Assembly: GCA_013115145.1 (NCBI GenBank)
Contig: JAAPAO010000010.1
Span: 1-64,000, forward strand
Reading direction: 5' to 3'
DNA length: 64,000 bases
Source of the DNA: Perkinsus chesapeaki
Taxonomy: Eukaryota > Perkinsozoa > Perkinsida > Perkinsidae
Shown: piece after piece, positions 46,033-54,457 of the stretch
Layout: the number at the start of each line of letters is the position of its first letter
Numbering within the stretch: the stretch's first letter is position 1
Notes under the pieces: model-generated
The model's input: only the letters and a program-made list of their open reading frames with translations
The model's database searches: none
What the model was told of the DNA's origin: nothing
Made by a program: the position numbers and the translations under genes

Positions 46033-46491
46033 ACGTGGAAAGGTCCACGGTCTCTCTATATTGTCATTGTTTTCTAGTATCATTACATCTCTCATAAACC
46101 GGGTTTCTGATCCCTATGTTATTTGCGTGCAACAAGTGTCCATAACAGGTCAAATGAGACGCGACGTCGCTGTGTCGTAGTCAATCGCCGGTGTCTCGTT
46201 TCAAAGATTCCCTCGTTCCACTACACTGCGTTGGTCTTCCACTGAACAATCATCACTTGCATTTAGTGTTCGTCTAATGAAGTAGGTCACTAATATGAAT
46301 ATTGTATCTCTCGTAATGGTTCTAGTCGTCGGGATTGGTCCATCCAAAGAATCTGGTGGGTTTAAGAATAGTTCGGCGTCCTCTTTTTTTATTTTCACCA
46401 GTTTAAGGAATGGTAATACGAGCACTTAATAGCGTTGCTGGGTGGTGTTATGTCATCTGCTCGTCGTAGTTTTTTATCAACGTTTTCTGTA

Positions 46492-47019
46492 ATGCATCGC
46501 CTTACATTCGTCTTCATGCTTTCTCTCCCGTTGGTCTCGGCCGTTCGGCACACGTGGACCCAGGAAGATCTAGATGAGATGAGAGATGCGTATTTTGGGC
46601 AGCTCGACTATAATGGCGATGGTAGGAGTCCGGTGGCGCCGCTACAACACTGATATTGAAGGGCCTTTCCTGGCCCTCAATCACGCACACATTGCACTAT
46701 AGAATATACCTTGTTGGGTAGCCCTTAGCTCCTGTAAGGGGATCATGGTACACTCGAGCTGCTGTGGTGAGGGGATTATGTGATTATAGGATACGTCGAC
46801 ATGCAAGAGATGCGATCGAGTTTCATTGACGGTAGCATGGAGAGCGCGTTGTATATGGAAAGGCACATGGTTGATCTGCTTGGTAAAATAGATAGAAATA
46901 AGGACGGTTTAGGTAGCAGCGTGCTGCCCACTACTTTTGCTTACTTGATGGATTTAGTTACCTGGGAGGAGTACATTTCCTACTTTCTCGAGGAAGAGGC
47001 ATTCGATGAGCCTGATTAG
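46492..47019 (+). CDS. Secreted EF-hand pair protein 2 of 5
   Basis: Exons 46492-46621, 46790-46912 and 46958-47019 give 104 residues. Upstream in-frame ATGs exist, but MHRLTFVFMLSLPLVSA from 46492 is the best signal peptide. Loop 1 is DYNGDGYVDMQE and loop 2 is DRNKDGLVTWEE; both look competent for calcium. Compared with member 1 the linker carries an insert (FIDGSMESALYMERHM) and the tail is longer and acidic (LEEEAFDEPD). It is closest to member 3, with which it shares the YxDMQEMRS and TWEEYI blocks, so members 2 and 3 appear to be a later duplication within the array. Confidence 0.85.
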
Positions 47020-47142
47020 ATCTCCTCAGGCGCCGGCCATTAGTATCTGGCCCGTTTTACCGAGGCTTGGTCCTCTTCGTCTGGTCGAATGGTCGTATTG
47101 CGTTACCCAAGGGTAACTTTAAAGCAGTTTTACTTTTTCATT

Positions 47143-47840
47143 ATGAGAGCTCTCGCAATCCTTGTTATGGTATGTGGAACAACTGCCAAGCCGGAAAGAG
47201 ACTACAGCGAGCTGTATACAGACCATTTTAGGCGTCTGGACACCAATGAAGATAGTAATAGGAACTTAACAGTTGAATGTGGCCGAGGTGTGAGGTTGTA
47301 TTGTAGACTATATTGATATGCAAGAGATGCGGTCATTCATGCTTGGAGTGCCCGAAGGCTTTGCGGACACAGCCGAGAGGCATATGTACGACATGCTCAA
47401 GCGATTGGACGGAAATAAGGATGGTCTTCGTAATAAGGGAGGAGGGGGAGCGGTAGAATAATGGGGTGTAAGGGGAAGGGGTAGAAAAATGGGGTGTAAG
47501 GGGACGGGGTAGAAAAATGGGTTGTAAGGGGAAGGAGTACAATAATGGGGTGTAAGGGGACGGGGTAGAATAATGGGGTGTAAGGGGAAGGGGTAGAAAA
47601 ATGGGGTGTAAGGGGAAGGAGTACAATAATGGGGTGTAAGGGGAAGGAGTACAATAATGGGGTGTAAGGGGACGGGGTAGAAAAATGGGGTGTAAGGGGA
47701 CGGGGTAGAAAAATGGGGTGTAAGGGGACGGGGTAGAAAAATGGGTTGTAAGGGGAAGGGGTAGAATAATGGGGTGTGTGTTGTTAGTTACTTGGGAGGA
47801 GTATATCGATGGTATGCTCAATGATGTCCAGCTCGACTGA
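47143..47840 (+). CDS. Secreted EF-hand pair protein 3 of 5, satellite in intron 2
   Basis: Exons 47143-47254, 47307-47429 and 47788-47840 give 95 residues. The signal peptide is MRALAILVMVCGTTA. Loop 1 reads DTNEDNYIDMQE and loop 2 DGNKDGLLTWEE. Intron 2 (47430-47787, 358 bp) is almost filled by a 28-bp satellite but still has GT and AG ends and the exons close in frame. The upstream in-frame ATG at 47089 would add a non-signal extension and is less likely. Role as for the other members: a secreted calcium-binding protein with unknown partner. Confidence 0.82.
47446..47776. repeat. 28-bp G-rich tandem repeat in an EF-hand gene intron
   Basis: About eleven or twelve copies of gggtagaaaaatggggtgta plus aggggacg, with variants (agaataat, agtacaataat, gaag). 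The plus strand is G-rich with regular GGGG runs, so the transcript or the DNA strand could form quadruplex structures. Confidence 0.92.
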
Positions 47841-48079
47841 GCCATGGAGATAGAGGATGCAAATGATCTCCGTCTTCATTCAACGGCTTAGACCACCCTT
47901 ACGAACTTTTTATCTTGTCATTGCTTTTGTTGCGTTCATCATCGGTGGTGGATTCATACCGACTTTCATACGGACCAATCCCTCCTCGGCGAGTTCTGTG
48001 TGTTCTCCTACTTCCTTATGCATTATCTTTGCTTCTTCTATCCAATACCCTAACCACCTTGTTAGTTGACTTCTTTACT

Positions 48080-48817
48080 ATGACTTGTAGCATTAAAGGC
48101 TCAGTAGCACTGTTCGCCTTCTGCCTTGTCATTTGCTCTTTGGGGGATAGATCGTCTAAGATAAGGGAGATATATGAGTCGCAGTTCCGTCAATTTGACA
48201 TGAATGAGGACAGTAGGACAGGAACATCTGCATTCTACACTTTGACTTAGGTGTTATTGACGCACAGGAAATTAGGAGCAACTTTCCGGACTTGGCCAAC
48301 GATCACATTGACTCGTTTTTCAGAAGCACCGACGGCAATAAGGATGGCCTTAGTAATAGAACAACAACAAGCCTCGCGTCGTTCCTTTGATGAACAGCTT
48401 CTGAGGCAGCTTCACAATTGAAAGTCTGAAGCTATGAGGATATGCTTATTGTGTATAGGGAAGTTCCCCATTCACAATGAGCATATCTCTAAGGGAACAT
48501 TACCCATGTAGAGTGCTAATGAATTGGATCTGGTTACCTGTTCTTGAACCGTCAAGCGAGTTGGCAATAATATGTCGCCCGGTGTATAATATGTAAACCT
48601 TTAATTGTATTATCCTATGCATTTGCTTTCTAGATCCTCGCATCTGTGGGGAACTTTGCTGAAATAGTCTTTGCGCATGGAAAATGTGGTAGCTTTTTTC
48701 CGGGATGAACTAAGGTGGATTGAAGGCTGCCTCAAGTGCCTCTCTTATTGACCTAATCGTTATTTCTCAGTTTCCTGGGAAGAGTTTGTGAGGGATAGTT
48801 TACAGGAGGACGTATAA
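48080..48817 (+). CDS. Secreted EF-hand pair protein 4 of 5, long intron 2
   Basis: Exons 48080-48212, 48251-48352 and 48771-48817 give 93 residues. The leader MTCSIKGSVALFAFCLVICS is a signal peptide. Loop 1 is DMNEDSVIDAQE and loop 2 starts TDGNKDGLISWEE; in the second loop the usual first Asp is the residue after Thr, so the loop register (D-G-N-K-D-G-L-I-S-W-E-E) is intact. Intron 2 is 418 bp and contains a 49-nt hairpin sequence. The C-terminus is short and acidic (LQEDV). Confidence 0.82.
48438..48490. repeat. Near-perfect 49-nt hairpin inside an intron
   Basis: The arm gatatgcttattgtgtatag-ggaa and the arm ttccccattcacaatgagca-tatc are reverse complements over 24 positions with about four mismatches and one base between them. 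It lies in intron 2 of EF-hand gene 4. Confidence 0.85.
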
Positions 48818-48945
48818 GTCCCATCGATATACTAATTACCATACTTGGTCTTCAGACTCCTTGGAAGCCCGTAGAGTTGTTGTGTTGCTGCCAATTTCCG
48901 TCTTCTCCTCCCCATTACAGTGTGTTTATACTCCCTCTACTATCA

Positions 48946-49811
48946 ATGCGATCGGCTTTTATGGTATGTCTTATCGCTTTATTGGGGATTGGTCAAGGAA
49001 CAGTGAGTGATGTAGATGCTGAGACTATGAGCCGATTTGATGACCAAATGCAGGAGATGGATCTCGATGGGAATGGTAATATTTCGCCGCCACCGCCTCC
49101 GCCTCCGTACTGGCTATTCGTGACATAATATACTTATATAAAAATGGCGTTCCTGTCTTCATTCATTACTGTATAGGGAGGCGCTCTAGTTTACGGTCAT
49201 AAGATCATTCTTAACCGTCGCCGATGTTTTTGTTTGTCCTTTTTAACAACTGATCAACTATACGTATAGGTGATAGTACTCAGATTAACCCTCTCAGTCT
49301 TGAGTAGTATCGACGATAATGTAACGTTCTGCAGCCAACTACCGGTTCGGGCGTGACACTTGCTGAATTGATCAGAAGGTTTCTGTAAGGAGGAGGCGCT
49401 GCTGTTTCCACTATCCTGTCTGCTACGCATTTCTACTGTTAGTAAATCTTCGAGGCGCTTCCATGAGCCTTGGCAATTTGGAAACATTCCCTCGTATCGC
49501 GTGAGTTTAGGGTGGCGATTATTCCCCATAAATGGTCTACTCTTATTACACTCTTACGTTGTATTGTGCACAGCCTCCTGTAGCGGACAGGGCCATCTTC
49601 ATCTTGTTATTATTAGGTATTGTAGATGCTCAAGAGATACGCAGTGTATTCTTGGGTATGTCGGATTCATTCATTGATGGTTTTATGCGCAGAATAGACA
49701 AGAATCAGGACGGCAGCTGTAACAGCTCGAGCGGGACTGCGAAATGATTTTGCGTTTTTTCTATCAGTTTCGCGCGATGAGTATTTCGATTACGCCTTCT
49801 CAGAAGACTAA
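48946..49811 (+). CDS. Secreted EF-hand pair protein 5 of 5, long intron 1
   Basis: Exons 48946-49075, 49617-49718 and 49768-49811 give 91 residues. The signal peptide is MRSAFMVCLIALLGIGQG. Loop 1 is DLDGNGIVDAQE and loop 2 DKNQDGSFSRDE, both complete. The short linker and the SRDEY.DYA..D ending match member 1 most closely, so members 1 and 5 flank the array and share a subtype. Intron 1 is 541 bp, ten times longer than its counterpart in member 1, and begins with a CCG/CCT-rich run. Expression as a secreted calcium binder is inferred. Confidence 0.83.
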
Positions 49812-49960
49812 TTTCCCTCTGTGATATACCCGTTGGCATTCTTGCACTGTTAAGTTTCTTGCCGTACTTCAAGGCATTTCATTTCCTTCCATTGTTGCGC
49901 TGTTGGCATCCCAGTGAACCCTTTCCTCAGTATGTTTTTTAAAACCGCCAAAGCGCTCGA

Positions 49961-52900
49961 ATGCTACAATCGGTCAGACATGTGGAGGTTCACCCTAAGG
50001 ACCCGAATCTCGTCTTGGAGGTCGACAACGTTCGTGGAGTAACCGTCAGGATATACGATCTTTTGGGCTGCCCTAAGGCCGATGCCGCCGCTGCTTCAAT
50101 TGGGGGTGGTGTGGTCGACGCCTGCTGGGTATGTGGATGCGGCGAGGGCGTTGTAATTGTTCTTATGGACACAGGGGCGCTCAAGGCCTACTCGGTGCTC
50201 TTATGTCTACTGGCGCCTCCCCCCGTCCCGGGCCCAGAAGCTTTGGAGATCCGCACTGTTCCAGCAGGAGCCCTGGGAAGGTCTATAACTAGTCTGGTTG
50301 GTACGAGCTGTGAAGTGACTGCTTTTTGCTGTGAAGATGGAACGCTTAAGCTAGGCAGGGCGAGGCCAAGAGATGCCAATGGTCACGACGGCACACTGTG
50401 GTTCGATATCTTGAAGACTCTAGAGTGTCGGCCCGGCAGCCCTATATCTGTGTGTGGCCCCAAGTCCTATGTATTCTGTCCACCTGACCGACCTGTCGCC
50501 GTTCTCAAAGGCTTTGGTGCCCAGAACTCAAAGAAGCGTGGCGTGATCGACTTTCCGGAGGGCGCTGTAGGCGTGATGAGCCTGGCTGCATCGACGGACG
50601 TGGTGGCCGCCCTGTTTGACATTGGCAATGGTAGCTGCCAGTTGTGTGCCTATTCCACATACGAGGTGCCCCCGATCATGGTGCATTCGGAGACTCTGCC
50701 AACTAGTGTGGTCGAGGGGCCGCTGCAGATCCACAGTGTTCGAGATACCAACGCTGTTGTGATAGTTGTGAGCTCCGGCAAGGTGGTTGTGCGCTCGAGG
50801 ACTTACGCTGACGGTGAGCGGTGGGTATCTCGAAGCGTGGTGCAGTGTCCCTCCGAGTGCTGTGCTCTTGTGGCCGAGAGAGACGGTATGGGATGGGACA
50901 AATGCTTTGTGTCGGGGAGAGGTATTGAATCGTTCCCTGCAGATATTACTAAATGGCTGTCGAGATCTAGTCTGCCTTTTGAGGATTCCAATCCTGTGGT
51001 CACTCTGCACAGGGCACTTAATGGCGCCTTTACCCAGGCGGAGGACCTTCCTGATTGGTGTCATGATTACGCTGCCGATGGGGAGGCTGAGAGGCTGCTC
51101 ACCGATGGACCATCTAGGAGGTTCTTCATCAAGCTCGCATTCGTTCTTTCTCCTAAACACATGAGTGAGTGCGATGAGATAGGTGTGGCCATCAACACCG
51201 AGGACTGCTTCCTCGCCACTATAGGCAAGTGCCAGGCCTTCCTACTGCAGCTGGTCACCAGAGCGGCGCCCTCGACTGATGACAACGCGGATCTTTGGAG
51301 TACTTATTTCCGCCGGCTTGGGGTTGGCTTCTGGGCTGACTCCCCAACGCTGATCAGGTCTACGGTATTAGATCTGCTACTGAAACGATCTTTGGCGAAA
51401 TACCGTCGGACCAAAGAGCTGTCGGTTATAGAAAAAGAGGCTGCGCTGTGGCTGGCACTGCTAGGCCGCCAGAAGGTTCTTGCATCGCTCTACAAGCAGC
51501 ATGGACAGATGACCAGCGATCCCAAAGCCATGAGGATCTCTAGCTTCCTTGCCATGGACTTCAGTACGTCAGAGAACAAGAACATCGGCTCGAAGAATGC
51601 ATTTGAACTGGTCAGGCAGAAGCGTCACTCGATGGCTGCGGCGGTGTTCCTCCTTGTTGGTGACGTGCACTCAGCTGTTAATGTTGCCACTCGTTATCTT
51701 GAGGACGTCCAGCTGGCCATCCTCTTTGTGAGGTGCGCTAATGCTGACGGTATTATTGATAGGGAGACCATGGACGATATATGGGCCGAGAAGTTCCCTG
51801 TCTTCGATGCCTGGGTTGATTTCTGGCGCTTGTGGTCCTCCAGAAGGTACCCTGACCTCGCCAACAAATTGGCTGCTGGGTCACTCGATGTATCGGTCAC
51901 TGGCTCTGGTGATGACCGTGAAGGCATCTTAGGCGTGCTACCGACGCCTCCTCACCTCAGCACTTGTTCAAGAAGAGATATCTTTGATTTTCTTTCTAGT
52001 GCGGTTCCAGCCTTTGGAGCTGCAGCTGAAGGGCTTGCCGTAGTTGATACGCCTAAAAGAGTCGTCGCCACTAGGTTGCTTGGTCGAGGGCTGGCTGCAT
52101 TGTTGCCTCCAGTAGGCGAGGACACTGCTCTTACCACTGCAGTCCACTGGGCTCGAAGGGCATCTATATTGTTCGATGAGAATCTGACACCACGAAAGTC
52201 CTCGAAGATGCCATCCTGCATACCGGGCCAGGCCTTGCCCGCAGCTATTGGTAGCGAGCTCCAGAGCTATTGGTTAAGACGGGTTCGAGGGCCGCTGCTG
52301 GACCCTCGACTGAATCCGATGCCCCCTGCTCCTGAGCTCTGGACGATCCTCTCAAGGCTGGTGGACACGTCCAAGGGAGGATTGCTGCCGAGATGGGCAG
52401 CTGAGCTTACCTCAATGGTCTTTGCTGGCATTGGTGATTGGTCTACTAGCATACCTGAGGTACAGGAGGCTGCTGCTGCTGTGGTGCTAAGTGAGCTCGA
52501 GAGGCTTCTGATTGAGTACGAGGCTGAGGGGGACGCCGAGGCGGCTAAGGATGATGATGACGGTAGATTGACTCTTGCTGAGCACTACACTGGTGTCCTC
52601 TTCGAGCTGCTGCAGCCAGGCTCCTCACCACAGGTGGCTGTAGACGCCGAAGCTCCTCCTCTCACTTGCCTCAATGATTCGACAGGCTCGGCATCACGGT
52701 TGAGGTGTCTCGTGGTGTGCGCTTTGGTGTTGGAGAGAGTCCTGAGTCCACCGAAAGGCTCATCCAAGTTGACCGTCTACGAGCGGCAGTACCAGCTTCT
52801 TGTTCGATGGCACTTAAAGTCCCACGTCTATGAGGCTATGGGGGAGCCTGAGGCTGTTGAGGGTGGCAAAGCTGATGAGCCTACCTCGGAGCATCCTCTC

Positions 52901-54361
52901 GAAACGATACTTGGAGCACCCAGAAGGCTTAAGCTTCTGCAGAGCACCTGCCCGATGTATCGCCGCAGTCCTGAGCAAGAGAAGGAGCATCTGCCGAAGT
53001 CGGTTCCCTTGCCGGGCATCATGAGCCAACTCGGATGGCATTCGGTGACTGGGTTGTGTCTGGACAGGTCTGCAGGGGCGTCATTGAGGCTCGCCCTCTC
53101 AGCGGGTCATGAAACTGGTGTTGTCAGAGTTATCGACTTGCCTCAACATATTCGGGGCTCGCTGGGTGGCTGCTGTGACGGCGTGACGCCTGAGGAGTAC
53201 TACCGTGAACCATCTCGATGGCGTATGGATATCGAGCGGTCTGTCATCAACTCTAATACCAACTTGCCGGCTGATACCAAGATAGTCCCGAGCGAGCGAA
53301 CCAGAGTGGATCTTGGTGACGAGCCATCGTTGGCGAATCACCTGGGCTCCGGGCTGCCCCTCAGACAAGGCTGTAGGATATACGCCAGTGACGTTATGTT
53401 ATTATCTTTGGGTATTAATTGGGCTACTGGTGTCAGTGCACATGTCTTCCAAACAGCGCATTCGAGTGATACCCCTACACAGTTGCCTCTGAGCAATTCT
53501 CTTACTGCCCATCCTACAGCCAGTGTCTTTGCCTCAACGGCCATCAACACCATCCACTTGTGGTCCTTTGGGTGCTCTGCTCTGGGCGAGCCCGCTCAGG
53601 AGCTGTGTTCGTTCAAGTCGCAGCGTCTACCATCACCCCATGATCCGCTTCGGACAGCCACTTGGTCTGAGAACGGCGAGACTCTTGCTGGGTTCAGCAA
53701 GAACGGGTACATGCTCCTCTGGTCGGCTCGAAGGCCAGAGAAGCCTATCATATCATTTCAAACACCCTTCATTAGGGGTAACGACATCAAGGCGCTCACG
53801 GCTTCGGGGTCTCTGATGCTCATTTGCGGAAGGGAGACTCCCGATGGCTCCGGTGGTGCCGCTATGATCGATTGTCGTGCGCCTGAGCTGGTGGTCCGCA
53901 AATGGAACGCTGGTCCTGGTAAAGAGTACACTTGTGCATCAGGATTGTCACATCCTCTAGAGCTCCAGCTCGGCACTTGTGATGGGCAAGTGGTGGATGT
54001 TGACACCCGCAGTACCGGCGGCGGCGGCAGTGGCGGTGGTGGGGCCTGCAAGACGGTTATGCGATATATGGACGGGCATGAGCGAAGTCCAGCACTCTAC
54101 AGCCTCATGCGCTATGGCTCTACTGATTCCGATGTTGTGGCTGTCACCCACGGCAGTGCTTTAGGGGTCCTCCGAGCAGGCGAGGCAGCTGGATCGTTTG
54201 ACTCCAGCTACGCCAAGCACAAGGGTGGCATGGGTTCGGCCATGCAGGCTGCGTTCAGCAAGATAGGCCCCAAGCTAGTGGCGGCTGCCGATGCCTGTGG
54301 CACTGTGGCGATAACTGCTGGAACGTCTGACCAGCAAGTCCTATTGCATAGGCTGCCTTGA
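49961..54361 (+). CDS. RAV1: Rav1/DmX-like WD-repeat protein (V-ATPase assembly, RAVE)
   Basis: A single open frame of 1466 residues; an in-frame stop lies just upstream of ATG 49961, so the start is fixed. The N-terminal third has WD-like strands (HVEVHPKDPNLVLEVDNVRG). The Rav1p C-terminal domain, the family hallmark, is at about residues 400-640: YFRRLGVGFWADSPTLIRS, EAALWLALLGRQKVLASLY, ISSFLAMDFSTSENKNIGSK, RHSMAAAVFLLVGDVHSAVN and LEDVQLAILFVRCANADG. The last 400 residues again contain WD-type repeats (TASVFASTAINTIHLWSFGC, TWSENGETLAGFSKNGYMLL). In yeast, Rav1 within RAVE loads V1 onto V0 of the vacuolar proton pump; animal DmX/rabconnectin proteins do similar work. About 1450 residues is close to yeast Rav1 rather than the 3000-residue DmX. 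The upstream ATG 49932 starts a short out-of-frame uORF that overlaps the start. Confidence 0.88.
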   Translation: MLQSVRHVEVHPKDPNLVLEVDNVRGVTVRIYDLLGCPKADAAAASIGGGVVDACWVCGCGEGVVIVLMDTGALKAYSVLLCLLAPPPVPGPEALEIRTVPAGALGRSITSLVGTSCEVTAFCCEDGTLKLGRARPRDANGHDGTLWFDILKTLECRPGSPISVCGPKSYVFCPPDRPVAVLKGFGAQNSKKRGVIDFPEGAVGVMSLAASTDVVAALFDIGNGSCQLCAYSTYEVPPIMVHSETLPTSVVEGPLQIHSVRDTNAVVIVVSSGKVVVRSRTYADGERWVSRSVVQCPSECCALVAERDGMGWDKCFVSGRGIESFPADITKWLSRSSLPFEDSNPVVTLHRALNGAFTQAEDLPDWCHDYAADGEAERLLTDGPSRRFFIKLAFVLSPKHMSECDEIGVAINTEDCFLATIGKCQAFLLQLVTRAAPSTDDNADLWSTYFRRLGVGFWADSPTLIRSTVLDLLLKRSLAKYRRTKELSVIEKEAALWLALLGRQKVLASLYKQHGQMTSDPKAMRISSFLAMDFSTSENKNIGSKNAFELVRQKRHSMAAAVFLLVGDVHSAVNVATRYLEDVQLAILFVRCANADGIIDRETMDDIWAEKFPVFDAWVDFWRLWSSRRYPDLANKLAAGSLDVSVTGSGDDREGILGVLPTPPHLSTCSRRDIFDFLSSAVPAFGAAAEGLAVVDTPKRVVATRLLGRGLAALLPPVGEDTALTTAVHWARRASILFDENLTPRKSSKMPSCIPGQALPAAIGSELQSYWLRRVRGPLLDPRLNPMPPAPELWTILSRLVDTSKGGLLPRWAAELTSMVFAGIGDWSTSIPEVQEAAAAVVLSELERLLIEYEAEGDAEAAKDDDDGRLTLAEHYTGVLFELLQPGSSPQVAVDAEAPPLTCLNDSTGSASRLRCLVVCALVLERVLSPPKGSSKLTVYERQYQLLVRWHLKSHVYEAMGEPEAVEGGKADEPTSEHPLETILGAPRRLKLLQSTCPMYRRSPEQEKEHLPKSVPLPGIMSQLGWHSVTGLCLDRSAGASLRLALSAGHETGVVRVIDLPQHIRGSLGGCCDGVTPEEYYREPSRWRMDIERSVINSNTNLPADTKIVPSERTRVDLGDEPSLANHLGSGLPLRQGCRIYASDVMLLSLGINWATGVSAHVFQTAHSSDTPTQLPLSNSLTAHPTASVFASTAINTIHLWSFGCSALGEPAQELCSFKSQRLPSPHDPLRTATWSENGETLAGFSKNGYMLLWSARRPEKPIISFQTPFIRGNDIKALTASGSLMLICGRETPDGSGGAAMIDCRAPELVVRKWNAGPGKEYTCASGLSHPLELQLGTCDGQVVDVDTRSTGGGGSGGGGACKTVMRYMDGHERSPALYSLMRYGSTDSDVVAVTHGSALGVLRAGEAAGSFDSSYAKHKGGMGSAMQAAFSKIGPKLVAAADACGTVAITAGTSDQQVLLHRLP

Positions 54362-54440
54362 TTATTGCAACATTCAATTTGAAGTAGTGTTTCTACTATT
54401 GCTTTCGGTTGAGTTGTATGCTGAACCCGCTCAATACTCT

Positions 54441-54457
54441 TCAGTATTTTCAACTCT
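54441..54457 (+). promoter_or_regulatory. Candidate trans-splice acceptor before the flippase start
   Basis: CTCAATACTCTTCAG ends at 54444, 13 nt before ATG 54458. The gap after the preceding stop is only about 96 bp, too short for a full promoter, which suits processing of a longer transcript by trans-splicing. Inference only. Confidence 0.4.

Noticed and set aside
47333..47845. 170-residue minus-strand ORF rich in Tyr, Pro and Leu
   Set aside because: It is a translation of the 28-bp satellite on the antisense side; the repeat length is not a multiple of three, so the peptide repeat only reflects frame cycling.
50528..51160. 210-residue minus-strand ORF
   Set aside because: It overlaps the Rav1-like coding frame completely and has no motif; a shadow of codon bias.
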